Origin: a bacterium
GTDB taxonomy: Bacteria > JAJVIF01 > JAGGVT01
Reading direction: 5' to 3'
NCBI GenBank assembly: GCA_021157815.1
Contig: JAGGVT010000049.1
Location: forward strand, 1-24,895
Length of the DNA stretch: 24,895 nt
Position numbers and translations under genes: made by a program
The notes under the pieces: model-generated
What the model saw: only the letters and a program-made list of their open reading frames with translations
Database searches by the model: none
Told to the model about the DNA's origin: nothing
Shown here: positions 6,701-14,349 of the stretch, one piece after another
Layout: each line of letters begins with the position of its first letter
Position numbering within the stretch: the stretch's first letter is position 1

Positions 6701-9010
6701 GTGGTTTTAATCAACTGGGAAGACAATCTGAATCAAACCCAGCTTGACGCTGTCAGCAATACGGATGGCGCCCTTCTTGTCATTGCCGGTGCGGGTTCCG
6801 GCAAGACTCGCGTTTTGACATATCGAGTCGCGTACCTTATTCACGAGAAAAACGTTTCGCCTGAATCAATCATGGCTATCACTTTCACAAATAAAGCCGC
6901 CAATGAAATGAAGGAGCGAATAATCGATCTTGTCGGAAAGCGCCGTTACCATCCGTGGGTTGGAACATTCCACAGGACATGCGCGAATATCCTTCGCAAT
7001 TACGGCGCGTCCGCCGGTCTGCTTGATTCATTCACGATATTTGATGATTCCGAGCAGCTTGTTGTTTTAAAACGCGTGTTTAAAAAACTTGACACTGTTC
7101 CTGAGCCGTTCAAGCCACGTTATTATCTCCATATGATAAGCGGCGCAAAATCGCACTTAAAGCCTCCTGAGCAACTTGAGGAGGAAGCGAAAACCACATT
7201 CGAAAAAAAGGTCGCAAATGTTTATCATCACTATCAGGAATCCCTTCGCGAGCAAAACGCGTACGATTTCGATGACCTGATTTCTGAAACCTGCATGCTT
7301 CTGCAGAACCACAAACCAACCAGAGATATTCTGCGGAATCAATATAAATACATTCTTGTTGATGAGTTTCAGGATATCAATCCCTCTCAGTATGCATTTA
7401 TCAAGCTAATGGCAAATCCTGAAACGCGCAATATCTTCGCTGTCGGTGATGATGACCAGTCGATTTACGGCTGGCGGTATGCTGATCCGAAATTCATGGA
7501 TAATTTCCAGGAGGAGTTTGCTCCGGTAACTATAATTAAACTTGAGGAGAATTACAGGTCAACCGCTCCCATCCTGCGAGTTGCAAATGAAGTAATAAAG
7601 AACAAGTCCTGGGGCATAACGAAAAAACTGCACACCAGGAAGAGAAGCGGTTTGATGCCGTCTTTTTATATGGCGGGGGATGAAAACAAAGAAGCCAGAT
7701 ACATCGCGCGACAGATAAACAAGCATCTCGATGATGGTGGAAATTACAGCGACATCGCCATCCTATACAGAATGAACGCTCAATCCAGAAGTTTCGAGGA
7801 ATATTTCAGCATGAACGGCATTCCATTCAGGATTATTGGAGGATTGAGGTTCTATCAACGAATGGAGATAAAAGACATCCTCTCATATTTCCGCGTGCTT
7901 GCAAACCATCACGACAGATCATCGCTTGACAGGGCGATAAACACACCTAAGCGGGGAATCGGCGACAAGTCAAAAGACAGGATATTCAATTTCATGTCAC
8001 AGAATAGGCTTGGGCTTTTTGATTTACCGACAAATGAGGACATTCTCCTCTCTATGGGGCTTCAAAACGCGATAGTTAATCGACTTATACCGTTTCTTGA
8101 GCTGATGCATGAATTTCGCGACAAATCAAAAAAACTGAAACACGTTGACCTTCTAAGCTGGATAATCAAACGCACTAAATATGAAGAGCTGCTTGAAATT
8201 GAAGACACAATTGAGGCGCGTGCGAGAATTGACAACTTAAACGAGCTTCGCGGCGCTTTTCTCTCATTCCAGGATAACTTTCCCGATCGGAGCCTTTCTG
8301 AATTTCTCGAACATGTCGCGCTTGTTTCCGACATTGATTCATACGAGAAAACAGATGATTCTGTCACGATGATGACTCTCCACACAGCGAAGGGACTTGA
8401 ATTCGACACGGTTTTTCTGCCAGGTCTGGAGGAGAAATTCCTGCCTCATTCAAGGTCGCAGGATACGCCTGATGAACTTGATGAGGAACGTCGATTGTTT
8501 TATGTGGGGGTTACACGCGCGAAAAATGTATTAAGAATTACAAGCGCTAAAAGGCGCTTATTTAGAGGCGTTTATATTAATCATACAGTATCGCGATTCC
8601 TTACTGAAATGCCGCTCGATATTATCAACGGGCTTGACATGACTATCACGCAACATGGCAAGGATGACGAAGACACTAATCATTTCCCAAATTTTAAACG
8701 TGAAAGCAAAGCAAAACAAAAGAGCTTTTTGGATTTCGATGATGACATTGAGCCAATGCCGTCAGATGAGGAGGTAATTGTCACACGGGACGAATCGAAA
8801 CAGCAAAAGCACGGCAAACAAAGAAAACCCCAGTTGGCAAGCCAATACAAGGTGGGAAATAAAATCAGCCATCCCAAATTCGGACAGGGTGAAATTGTCA
8901 GGATAAATCCCGTAGGCGGGGATGATAATTTCCTTACGATTCAATTTGACGATAAAACCGGAAAGAAGGTTTTTTCTGAACAAAAAGCGCCTATTGAGAA
9001 ACTGGATTAA
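6701..9010 (+). CDS. pcrA: ATP-dependent 3'-5' DNA helicase, UvrD/PcrA type
   Basis: A 769-residue superfamily-1A helicase that unwinds DNA in excision repair, replication restart and recombination control. All motifs are visible: Walker A AGAGSGKT (residues 29-36), VDEFQD near 220 (motif II), GDDDQSIYGWRYAD near 248 (III), LEENYRST near 280 (IV), TLHTAKGLEFD near 556 (V) and EERRLFYVGVTRA near 593 (VI). A linker rich in charged residues leads to a C-terminal Tudor-like domain (from about 715, KVGNKISHPKFGQGEIV), which is the feature of PcrA that contacts RNA polymerase. The start is GTG: an in-frame TGA lies two codons upstream, and AAAGGTG precedes it at normal spacing. It converges on trxB, overlapping by four bases at the shared TTAA. 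Confidence 0.95.
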   Translation: MVLINWEDNLNQTQLDAVSNTDGALLVIAGAGSGKTRVLTYRVAYLIHEKNVSPESIMAITFTNKAANEMKERIIDLVGKRRYHPWVGTFHRTCANILRNYGASAGLLDSFTIFDDSEQLVVLKRVFKKLDTVPEPFKPRYYLHMISGAKSHLKPPEQLEEEAKTTFEKKVANVYHHYQESLREQNAYDFDDLISETCMLLQNHKPTRDILRNQYKYILVDEFQDINPSQYAFIKLMANPETRNIFAVGDDDQSIYGWRYADPKFMDNFQEEFAPVTIIKLEENYRSTAPILRVANEVIKNKSWGITKKLHTRKRSGLMPSFYMAGDENKEARYIARQINKHLDDGGNYSDIAILYRMNAQSRSFEEYFSMNGIPFRIIGGLRFYQRMEIKDILSYFRVLANHHDRSSLDRAINTPKRGIGDKSKDRIFNFMSQNRLGLFDLPTNEDILLSMGLQNAIVNRLIPFLELMHEFRDKSKKLKHVDLLSWIIKRTKYEELLEIEDTIEARARIDNLNELRGAFLSFQDNFPDRSLSEFLEHVALVSDIDSYEKTDDSVTMMTLHTAKGLEFDTVFLPGLEEKFLPHSRSQDTPDELDEERRLFYVGVTRAKNVLRITSAKRRLFRGVYINHTVSRFLTEMPLDIINGLDMTITQHGKDDEDTNHFPNFKRESKAKQKSFLDFDDDIEPMPSDEEVIVTRDESKQQKHGKQRKPQLASQYKVGNKISHPKFGQGEIVRINPVGGDDNFLTIQFDDKTGKKVFSEQKAPIEKLD

Positions 9011-9987
9011 TCCGAGCCGCAATATTTACCTTCGCCTTTTAACACACCGATGTATTTTTCCGCCATCAACGCGGCGATTGTGCCGTTTCCACAGGAAATG
9101 CCAATCTGCCTGAAAGGATACGCCCGGACATCCCCTGTAGCGTAAACACCCGGAACGCCTGTACTCATGTTCTCATCTACAATTAAATAACCGCCCTCAT
9201 CTTTTTCAATTTCATCTATCTTCACAAAGTCAGCGTTCGGAGTGGAGCCGACATAAACGAAGATTCCATCAGCCTGAATTCTGGAGCGCTCTTTGGTTTT
9301 GACATTTTCTATTTCAATTTCCTGGAGAGTTGGTTCGCCATAAAGTTTGACAACAATCGAATCCCACTGGATTTTGATTTTCGGATTTCCAAATGCTTCC
9401 TTCTGGAGAATAGGTGTCGCCCGGAGTTCATCACGGCGATGAATCACCACGACCTCACTTGCGAATCGTGTGAGGAACATAGCCTCCTCGATTGCCGCGT
9501 TTCCGCCTCCGACAACAGCAACTCGCTTTCCGTTGAAAAAAGCGCCGTCGCATACAGCGCAATAGCTTAGCCCTCGCCCCCGCCAACTATCGGAACCCTC
9601 GATTGGCAGCGGACGTGGAGTCGAGCCGCTTCCGATAATCACAGCGTGGCCTTTATAAACACCATTGTCCGTTTTTACAATTTTTATGCAGGCATCATCA
9701 GGGTCAACGCTTAGTTCTTCTACTGTTTCATAAAGAATATTCTCATCCGCGACATAACGCCTTACATGCTTTTCGAACTGCATCGCGAGTTCCGACCCGA
9801 CTATGCCATCCGGGAATCCAAGATAATTGTCAACTCTGTTTGTAACATGAAGCACGCCGCCCAATAACCCCTTGTCAATTAGAAGGACGCTCATATTAGC
9901 GCGGCCGGCGTACATTGCCGCGGTTATTCCGCTTGGGCCTGCGCCGCAGATAATTAAGTCGAATATTTTTTCAGTGTTTTCACTCAT
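9007..9987 (-). CDS. trxB: Thioredoxin reductase
   Basis: A 326-residue low-molecular-weight thioredoxin reductase that passes electrons from NADPH through FAD and a redox disulfide to thioredoxin. Visible: FAD-binding GAGPSG (15-20), the redox pair C143-AV-C146 followed by DG, NADPH-binding GGGNAA (160-165) with HRRDELR (183-189, which fits the 2'-phosphate of NADPH), and ATGDVRAYPFRQ, the second FAD motif near the C-terminus. The family's GGQ motif reads GGV here, a common variant. Start ATG is preceded by AAGGGGAAAT. It is transcribed alone from an extended -10 promoter just upstream. Confidence 0.93.
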   Translation of the reverse strand: MSENTEKIFDLIICGAGPSGITAAMYAGRANMSVLLIDKGLLGGVLHVTNRVDNYLGFPDGIVGSELAMQFEKHVRRYVADENILYETVEELSVDPDDACIKIVKTDNGVYKGHAVIIGSGSTPRPLPIEGSDSWRGRGLSYCAVCDGAFFNGKRVAVVGGGNAAIEEAMFLTRFASEVVVIHRRDELRATPILQKEAFGNPKIKIQWDSIVVKLYGEPTLQEIEIENVKTKERSRIQADGIFVYVGSTPNADFVKIDEIEKDEGGYLIVDENMSTGVPGVYATGDVRAYPFRQIGISCGNGTIAALMAEKYIGVLKGEGKYCGSD

Positions 9988-10025
9988 TCATATTTCCCCT
10001 TGAAAATGTAATTTTCAAACGCAGT

Positions 10026-10054
10026 ATTATAGCAGTTTGAGACATCTATGGAAG
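10026..10054 (-). promoter_or_regulatory. Extended -10 promoter of trxB
   Basis: On the minus strand TGCTATAAT (10026-10034) is a perfect extended -10, 38 bases before the trxB ATG; the -35 (CTTCCA at 10049-10054, 17-base spacer) is weak, as is common with TGN boxes. Confidence 0.5.
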
Positions 10055-10070
10055 ACAAATTGAATAGCAG

Positions 10071-10290
10071 AGGGTTCAATAGCGTGTCGGAGAAGGTTGT
10101 TTTTAAATCTCATCCCCCCCTTAATCCCCCCGCGAGCGGGGGGAAATGTTTTTTGCATATGCAAACGATATACCCGGTCTATACACTTGCGAAGGGAAAA
10201 AACAGCATTCTCCCTCCCCGCTCGCGGGGATGGCTGGGGTGGGGGGATGACTTGTTTGCGATACATTTCCCGACAGGCTCTTAAACCCCT
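10071..10290. repeat. Imperfect ~75-bp inverted repeat (MITE-like), CCCCCCGCGAGCGGGGGG type
   Basis: Arms 10071-10147 and 10211-10290 align in inverted orientation through GGGTTyAAkAGC, TGTCGG, CATCCCCCC and CCCCGCGAGCGGGG. Inside each arm is its own hairpin (left arm CCCCCCGC-GA-GCGGGGGG, perfect). The 63-bp centre contains a perfect 14-bp palindrome TTTGCATATGCAAA (10152-10165). Overlapping short frames reading PPLIPPRAGG or PPPQPSPRAGRE are products of the repeat and not genes. The right arm runs into the stop codon of the nucleoside phosphorylase gene. Confidence 0.75.
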
Positions 10291-11060
10291 TGTCCTGTCT
10301 CGATAAATTCACGCACGATTGCGTTGAAATCAGATTTGGCTTTCGATGCCTCATCTAAAACTTCCCTGTGAGTAATTTTCCCATCGCTTTCGGAATTATA
10401 AACGTTGGTCACCAGTGAAAGTCCGACAACGTTGATCCCTGATTCTCCGGCATACAAAGCCTCGTATGCCGTGCTCATTCCAACAACATCCGCGCCGAGT
10501 GAAAGAAGAAATTCAACTTCAGCCCGTGTTTCATAGGCGGGGCCGGGCATGTAGGCGTATATGCCATTTTTCGCTGAACCGCAAATCGACTTAACTGAAT
10601 TGTGGAGATTATCACTTAACGTTGTGTTAAAAGGCCCTTCGGCAGGCTTAGGAGAAGCATCCAAAGAATCGGGTACAGATGGCAGAATCAACAAGTCGCG
10701 CAATACAACAAAGTCGCCAACATGGAATTGAGGATTTAATCCACCCGCCGAGCTTGTCAGAATGATGGTTTTTACTTTCGATTCCTTTGCGATTCTCACT
10801 GGCAGGACACTGTCGATGGGTGAGAATCCCTGGTATGGGTGAATGCGCTTTTTGAAAAAAAGAAGAATCCTGCCATCTTGTAATTCATAGTATCGACCGC
10901 CATCCTCACTGGAAAAAACCGAATCGGCGTTTGGCGGCAAAAATTGAAGATACGGCACAAATCCACATTCAGCCATCATGCTTTTATCGATAGCATATCC
11001 TGAGCCAGCAATGAGTGCAATATCAGCGGTTGGGAATTCGTGTGAGTTAATGGATTTCAT
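10281..11060 (-). CDS. Purine nucleoside phosphorylase (trimeric, PNP/MTAP family)
   Basis: About 259 residues. It carries the trimeric PNP signatures in order: GSGYAID (phosphate loop, normally GSGLG), RIHPYQG (RxHxYEG), TSSAGGLNP, GPAYETRAEVEFLLSLGAD, GMSTAYEA and SLVTN, whose Asn contacts the 6-oxopurine base. The enzyme splits inosine, guanosine or their deoxy forms with phosphate in purine salvage. Asn in LVTN favours 6-oxopurines over methylthioadenosine. The stop TAA (10281-10283) lies at the outer end of the inverted-repeat element. Start: ATG 11060 chosen because TATAAT lies six bases upstream (leaderless pattern); an ATG at 11096 would add 12 residues encoded by A+T-rich sequence. 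Neither has a ribosome-binding site. Confidence 0.85.
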   Translation of the reverse strand: MKSINSHEFPTADIALIAGSGYAIDKSMMAECGFVPYLQFLPPNADSVFSSEDGGRYYELQDGRILLFFKKRIHPYQGFSPIDSVLPVRIAKESKVKTIILTSSAGGLNPQFHVGDFVVLRDLLILPSVPDSLDASPKPAEGPFNTTLSDNLHNSVKSICGSAKNGIYAYMPGPAYETRAEVEFLLSLGADVVGMSTAYEALYAGESGINVVGLSLVTNVYNSESDGKITHREVLDEASKAKSDFNAIVREFIETGQGV

Positions 11061-11066
11061 GCTGGT

Positions 11067-11072
11067 ATTATA
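11067..11072 (-). promoter_or_regulatory. TATAAT box 6 nt before the nucleoside phosphorylase start
   Basis: A perfect minus-strand -10 hexamer with TGGCAA as a weak -35 seventeen bases upstream. If used, the transcript would start at or next to the ATG at 11060. It would not work this way if translation begins at 11096. Confidence 0.35.
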
Positions 11073-11101
11073 ATTCCGAAATCTGATTATTGCCATAATG
11101 T

Positions 11102-11220
11102 GTTAGTAAGTTAGCAGGTTAGTAAGTTAGCAAGTTAGCAGGTTAGTAAGTTAGCAGGTTAGTAAGTTAGCAGGTTAGTAAGTTAGCAAGTTAGCAGGTT
11201 TGTAAGTTGGCAGGTTTGTC
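11102..11220 (+). repeat. Octanucleotide microsatellite (GTTAGYAR)n, about 14.9 units
   Basis: Twelve uninterrupted perfect GTTAG[C/T]A[A/G] units from 11102 to 11197, mixing the three variants GTTAGTAA, GTTAGCAG and GTTAGCAA, then two degenerate units and a partial one. It begins just upstream of the nucleoside phosphorylase gene. A second array of the same unit is at 24677. Confidence 0.95.
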
Positions 11221-11235
11221 TATGTTTAGAAGCAT

Positions 11236-11393
11236 TCGCCGGGAGATTCGGCATCCTTGCCGGAAAGCCGGGTGCATCAGCACCCAGTCGGTATAAGCAA
11301 ATCTCTTAAAAATACTCGGGTGGCACGTTACTCCACCCCTGTTAATAATAATATACAAACTCAGAACATGCCTTTCAACAAGCTCAAGGCATG
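11236..11393. other. Intergenic stretch of small hairpins without a gene
   Basis: The remainder of the 360-bp gap before the tRNA promoter shows no credible coding frame. It contains hairpins GGGTGC-ATCA-GCACCC (11270-11285), GGGTGG-9 nt-CCACCC (11318-11338) and CATGCCTT-11 nt-AAGGCATG (11367-11393). The last could end transcripts arriving from either side, but there is no T-run. Confidence 0.5.
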
Positions 11394-11420
11394 CCGATAA
11401 AATAATATGAAAAACAGGTG

Positions 11421-11449
11421 TTTACATGATTTTAGCCAGTTGGTATAAT
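11421..11449 (+). promoter_or_regulatory. Strong sigma-70 promoter for tRNA-Val and the infC operon
   Basis: TTTACA (11421-11426), a 17-base spacer and TATAAT (11444-11449) with TG one base upstream of the -10 box. The predicted start, near 11456, is about 23 bases before the tRNA. It is the best promoter match in the window and no other obvious one lies before infC. Confidence 0.75.
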
Positions 11450-11478
11450 AATCAGCTCGAAATATTGTGTTTCGACAT

Positions 11479-11552
11479 GGGCGCGTGGCTCAGTTGGTTA
11501 GAGCGCTACCTTGACACGGTAGAGGTCGGAAGTTCGATTCTTCTCGTGCCCA
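11479..11552 (+). tRNA. tRNA-Val (anticodon GAC)
   Basis: A complete cloverleaf of 74 nt: acceptor GGGCGCG/CGTGCCC with one G-T pair, D arm GCTC/GAGC with the AGTTGGTTA loop, anticodon arm CTACC/GGTAG with loop TTGACAC (anticodon GAC, reading GTC/GTT Val codons), a 5-base variable loop, and T arm GGAAG/CTTCT with TTCGATT. CCA is not encoded. The tRNA lies 96 nt upstream of infC, with no terminator between, so it is probably cut from the 5' end of the infC operon transcript. Confidence 0.95.
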
Positions 11553-11628
11553 TATTTGTTTGTATTTATTATTTCACTTAACATGCCGGGAGGCGGTTTA
11601 TCAAGTACAGAATGCAACCAGACACAAG

Positions 11629-11647
11629 CTCACTTCAAAAAGGTGAG
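11629..11647 (+). promoter_or_regulatory. Hairpin masking the infC ribosome-binding site
   Basis: CTCACTT (11629-11635) pairs with AGGTGAG (11641-11647), seven pairs with one G-T, around a CAAAA loop. The 3' strand is the Shine-Dalgarno sequence, one base before the ATG at 11649. Closure of the stem would block initiation of infC. Confidence 0.55.
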
Positions 11648-11648
11648 A

Positions 11649-12410
11649 ATGGATATCCCGAAGGGGGTTTCTTTGCGAGGTCCTAGACGAAGTTATCGCG
11701 GTGCTCCAAGACGCGTTGACCTTACAAGAATCAATCACAGGATAAGGGTACCGGAAGTCAGGCTGATTGATGAAGAAGGAAATGCACTTGGTATTGTCCC
11801 TACAAAAGATGCATTGCAGCGTGCTCAGGATAAAGGACTGGATCTTGTGGAAGTAGCTGCCAAGGCAAAGCCACCCGTATGCAAAATTATCGATTACGGT
11901 AAATACAAGTACGAGAAGAAGCAACGGGAAAAAGCGGCAAAGAAGAAATCTGCAAAGAGTACGGTAAAGGAACTAAAATTCAGGCCAAAGATTGGAAAAC
12001 ATGATATTAATGTTCGTGTCAAGCATGCGAGAAAGTTCCTTTTAAAAAACTACAAAGTCAGGTTGATTGTACGGTTCAGAGGCAGAGAGCATTCACATCC
12101 GAACATTGCAATTGAGCTTCTGAACGGAGTATTCAAAAAGCTTGAGGATTTGGCAGACGTTGAAGTTTACCCGAAAAAGGAAGGGGCAATTATGCTGATG
12201 TATGTTGTTCCCAACCAGACAAAGTTAAACGCCTATAATAAGGCGCATGCTTCGGATAAAGACTCCTTGAAACCGTCTGATGAAGAGGATATCGACGATA
12301 CGGATGACATAGGTCTGGAGGATATCGACAATGATGATATCGAAGAGGCCGAAAATGAATTCGAGGATGGGGAAAAAGAAGAAGAAGAAGAACTAGATAG
12401 TGATGATTAA
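11649..12410 (+). CDS. infC: Translation initiation factor IF-3
   Basis: A 253-residue IF-3, which binds the 30S subunit, prevents premature 50S joining and proofreads start codon and initiator tRNA. The N-domain begins at INHRIRVPEVRLIDEEG, the linker holds AKPPVCKIIDYGKYKYEKKQ, and the C-domain contains KELKFRPKIGKHDINVRVK and VRFRGREHSHP, all typical. Beyond the usual end (about residue 204) is a 49-residue tail in which about 29 residues are Asp or Glu. Start: ATG 11649 with AAGGTGAG; an alternative is TTG 11673, preceded by GAAGGGGG. The common AUU start of infC was not found. The first protein gene of the operon tRNA-Val, infC, rpmI, rplT. Confidence 0.95.
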   Translation: MDIPKGVSLRGPRRSYRGAPRRVDLTRINHRIRVPEVRLIDEEGNALGIVPTKDALQRAQDKGLDLVEVAAKAKPPVCKIIDYGKYKYEKKQREKAAKKKSAKSTVKELKFRPKIGKHDINVRVKHARKFLLKNYKVRLIVRFRGREHSHPNIAIELLNGVFKKLEDLADVEVYPKKEGAIMLMYVVPNQTKLNAYNKAHASDKDSLKPSDEEDIDDTDDIGLEDIDNDDIEEAENEFEDGEKEEEEELDSDD

Positions 12411-12440
12411 ATTTGATCTTTTTTAGTGAGGATTATAAAA

Positions 12441-12707
12441 GTGCCAAAGATGAAAACACACAGAGGTGCGGCGAAAAGATACAAGGTTACCGGAAGCGGG
12501 AAACTTGTTCGACGCAAAATCAATCGCGGACACCTTCTGACAAAGAAAACGTCGAAGCGCAAGCGCCGGCTTGGAATGGCACCTGAAGTTTCAGGGGCTC
12601 TTCAGGACAGAATCGAGGAATCACTGGGATTAAGGATAAAATCATCCGCCCGTCAGCGCAACGCTCGAGAGAAAGCGGCATTCGCCGCGAAGAAGACTGA
12701 TGGTTAG
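12441..12707 (+). CDS. rpmI: 50S ribosomal protein L35
   Basis: An 88-residue basic protein beginning [20 protein letters not shown] after a GTG start, the exact point where L35 proteins start; TGAGG lies at normal spacing. [12 protein letters not shown] is the diagnostic core. L35 is usually about 65 residues, so this one carries about 23 extra C-terminal residues (Ala/Lys/Arg-rich, around [18 protein letters not shown]). It sits between infC and rplT as in most bacteria. Confidence 0.93.
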   Translation: MPKMKTHRGAAKRYKVTGSGKLVRRKINRGHLLTKKTSKRKRRLGMAPEVSGALQDRIEESLGLRIKSSARQRNAREKAAFAAKKTDG

Positions 12708-12786
12708 TTTGTTGGAGCACCATGCTGAATCAGGGTGTTATTTCATCATCATGATGATTTTTAGATTTTAGTTTCAGGAGTGAAAG

Positions 12787-13143
12787 ATGGTTCGAGTAAA
12801 AGGCGGTCTTGGAACCAAAAAGACCCATAAGAAATATCTCAAGATGGCAAAAGGCTATCGTGGAGCTCGCAGGAATCGTTATCGTTCCGCCCGTGAGGCT
12901 GTTAATCACGCGCTGCAATATGCATACCGAGACAGGCGCGACATGAAAAGCGATATGCGCCGCCTGTGGATAGTTCGCATAAACGCCGCTGTTCGCCAGC
13001 ATAACATGAGCTACAGCGTATTCATGAACGGTCTGAAAAAAGCGGATGTGCAGTTGGACAGAAAAGTCCTCGCTCATCTCGCTGCTCTGGAACCTGATGT
13101 TTTCGAAACAATAGTTGCGAAATCAAAAGAAGCGCTGGCTTAA
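12787..13143 (+). CDS. rplT: 50S ribosomal protein L20
   Basis: 118 residues, the standard length. Recognised from MVRVKGGLGTKKTHKKYLKM, AKGYRGARRNRYRSAREAV, YAYRDRRDMKSDMRRLWIVR and the IVAKSKEAL C-terminus. L20 binds 23S rRNA early in 50S assembly and in some bacteria represses its own operon through the infC-rpmI mRNA. The start is preceded by CAGGAGTGAAAG. The 79-nt gap from rpmI contains a perfect palindrome, ATCATCATGATGAT (12745-12758), followed by T residues, but it has no loop and is not a convincing terminator. The gene is followed by the leader/terminator region of pheST. Confidence 0.96.
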   Translation: MVRVKGGLGTKKTHKKYLKMAKGYRGARRNRYRSAREAVNHALQYAYRDRRDMKSDMRRLWIVRINAAVRQHNMSYSVFMNGLKKADVQLDRKVLAHLAALEPDVFETIVAKSKEALA

Positions 13144-13189
13144 TTCCGGAGGAAACCGCGTGGGGTTTACCGTTTGAAAGACAATTATC

Positions 13190-13237
13190 ATGGTTCGGCA
13201 AGTGAATCACTTTCGAATCACTTTTCCATCCCTGTAA
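13190..13237 (+). CDS. Possible 15-codon leader peptide of pheST
   Basis: ATG at 13190 opens MVRQVNHFRITFPSL and stops at TAA 13235, inside the 5' arm of the terminator. Two of 15 codons are Phe (TTT), both within a repeated GAATCACTTT sequence. The position resembles the pheM leader of enterobacteria, but only two Phe codons and a weak ribosome-binding site (GAAAG) make this uncertain. Confidence 0.3.
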   Translation: MVRQVNHFRITFPSL

Positions 13238-13277
13238 GACAACACTTGGAATTTTGTTTTACACGGATGGTTTTTTT
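13226..13277 (+). terminator. Rho-independent terminator/attenuator between rplT and pheS
   Basis: CCATCC (13226-13231) pairs with GGATGG (13265-13270), the stem continuing through TGTAAGACAA against TTGTTTTACA with one internal mismatch, then seven T residues (13271-13277). It ends 44 bases before the pheS ATG and could end the infC operon, attenuate pheST, or both. Confidence 0.75.
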
Positions 13278-13320
13278 AAGCTTGCCATAACCGGTGGAAT
13301 CAATAGAACTGGAGTCAACC

Positions 13321-14340
13321 ATGGATGAAATACTGGAAAAAATCGCTCAAAGGCTTGAAGCAGTGAAGAAAGCGCCAACCCCGGACGAGCTGGAGCAGCT
13401 GAGGATTGAAATTCTCGGCCGCAAGGGTTACTTCGCGCAGTTAGGACCTTTCATGGGAAAGCTGTCGCCTGAGGACCGCCCGAAGTACGGAAAACAAATC
13501 AATAAACTTAAAACCTCAGCGCAGGATGCCTTTGATTCTAAGAAGCTGGAATTTGAAAAGGGCACATCAAAAACCAGGTTCGATATCACACTGCCAGGAC
13601 GAGCGCATCAGATTGGCAAAATTCACCCTCTTACAATCGTTGAAAAACGCATGATGGAGATTTTCGTCCACATGGGATTCGAGGTTGTTACCGGTCCTGT
13701 TCTCGCGCCTGAAATCGAGGAGGATTACTACAATTTCGAGATGTTGAATCTTCATAAGGACCATCCGGCGCGCGATACACAGGATTCGTTCTATCTGGAT
13801 GAGGGCAACCATACGCTTCTTAGAACACAGACAAGCCCCGTCCAGATTCGCTATATGCAGCAAAACGAACTTCCGGTTCAGATTGTCGCGCCGGGGCGGT
13901 GTTTTCGGCGCGACATGGTTACGGCCCGCCACAGCCCGATGTTTCATCAGGTGGAGGGGCTTCTCATCGATAAGGGTATCAATTTCACGCACCTGAAAGG
14001 CGTTCTGGAGGTTTTCGCGCGTGAGTTATTCGGGCAGGATCGCAAGGTCAGATTCAGGCCCGACTATTTCCCGTTCACCGAGCCGAGCGCTGAAGTCGCG
14101 ATAGACTGCACGGTATGCGGCGGCAAAGGCTGCCGTACCTGTTCGAACACAGGTTGGATTGAAATACTCGGATGCGGAATGGTTCATCCGCAGGTTATCA
14201 AAAACGGCGGATTCGACCCGGAAGAGGTCAGCGGATTCGCGTTCGGAATCGGGATAGACAGAACCGCGATGTTGTTATACCGGATTGGAGATATCCGGTT
14301 GTTTACTGAAAATGACAAACGTTTCCTGGATCAATTTTAG
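13321..14340 (+). CDS. pheS: Phenylalanyl-tRNA synthetase alpha subunit
   Basis: A 339-residue catalytic alpha chain of the alpha2-beta2 class II enzyme that charges tRNA-Phe. An N-terminal coiled-coil region (about 1-90) precedes the aminoacylation domain with HPLTIVEKRMMEIF, RTQTSPVQIRYM, GRCFRRDMVTARHSPMFHQ (motif 2 region), VEGLLIDKGI, EILGCGMVHPQV and FGIGIDRTAMLLYRIGDIR (motif 3). A four-Cys cluster, CTVCGGKGCRTC, occurs where many bacterial PheS proteins have a zinc-knuckle-like insert. Start ATG 13321 has GGAG six bases upstream; an in-frame GTG at 13294 has none. Followed by pheT after 74 nt. Confidence 0.96.
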   Translation: MDEILEKIAQRLEAVKKAPTPDELEQLRIEILGRKGYFAQLGPFMGKLSPEDRPKYGKQINKLKTSAQDAFDSKKLEFEKGTSKTRFDITLPGRAHQIGKIHPLTIVEKRMMEIFVHMGFEVVTGPVLAPEIEEDYYNFEMLNLHKDHPARDTQDSFYLDEGNHTLLRTQTSPVQIRYMQQNELPVQIVAPGRCFRRDMVTARHSPMFHQVEGLLIDKGINFTHLKGVLEVFARELFGQDRKVRFRPDYFPFTEPSAEVAIDCTVCGGKGCRTCSNTGWIEILGCGMVHPQVIKNGGFDPEEVSGFAFGIGIDRTAMLLYRIGDIRLFTENDKRFLDQF

Positions 14341-14349
14341 CTGGCAATA

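Noticed and set aside
10048-10306. Several overlapping frames of 69-79 codons, rich in Pro, Gly and Arg
   Set aside because: They are translations of the G/C-rich inverted-repeat element in all frames and have no ribosome-binding sites.
11102-11220. CRISPR array
   Set aside because: The units are head-to-tail octamers without spacers; no cas genes are present.
12745-12758. Terminator between rpmI and rplT
   Set aside because: The palindrome ATCATCATGATGAT has no room for a loop and is A+T-rich, so a stable hairpin is unlikely; rplT would also be cut off from its operon.
13146-13165. T-box riboswitch before pheS, because of the ACCGCGTGG sequence
   Set aside because: The T-box core (GGTGGNACCGCG) is not matched properly and lies about 70 bases from the terminator, instead of overlapping its 5' arm.
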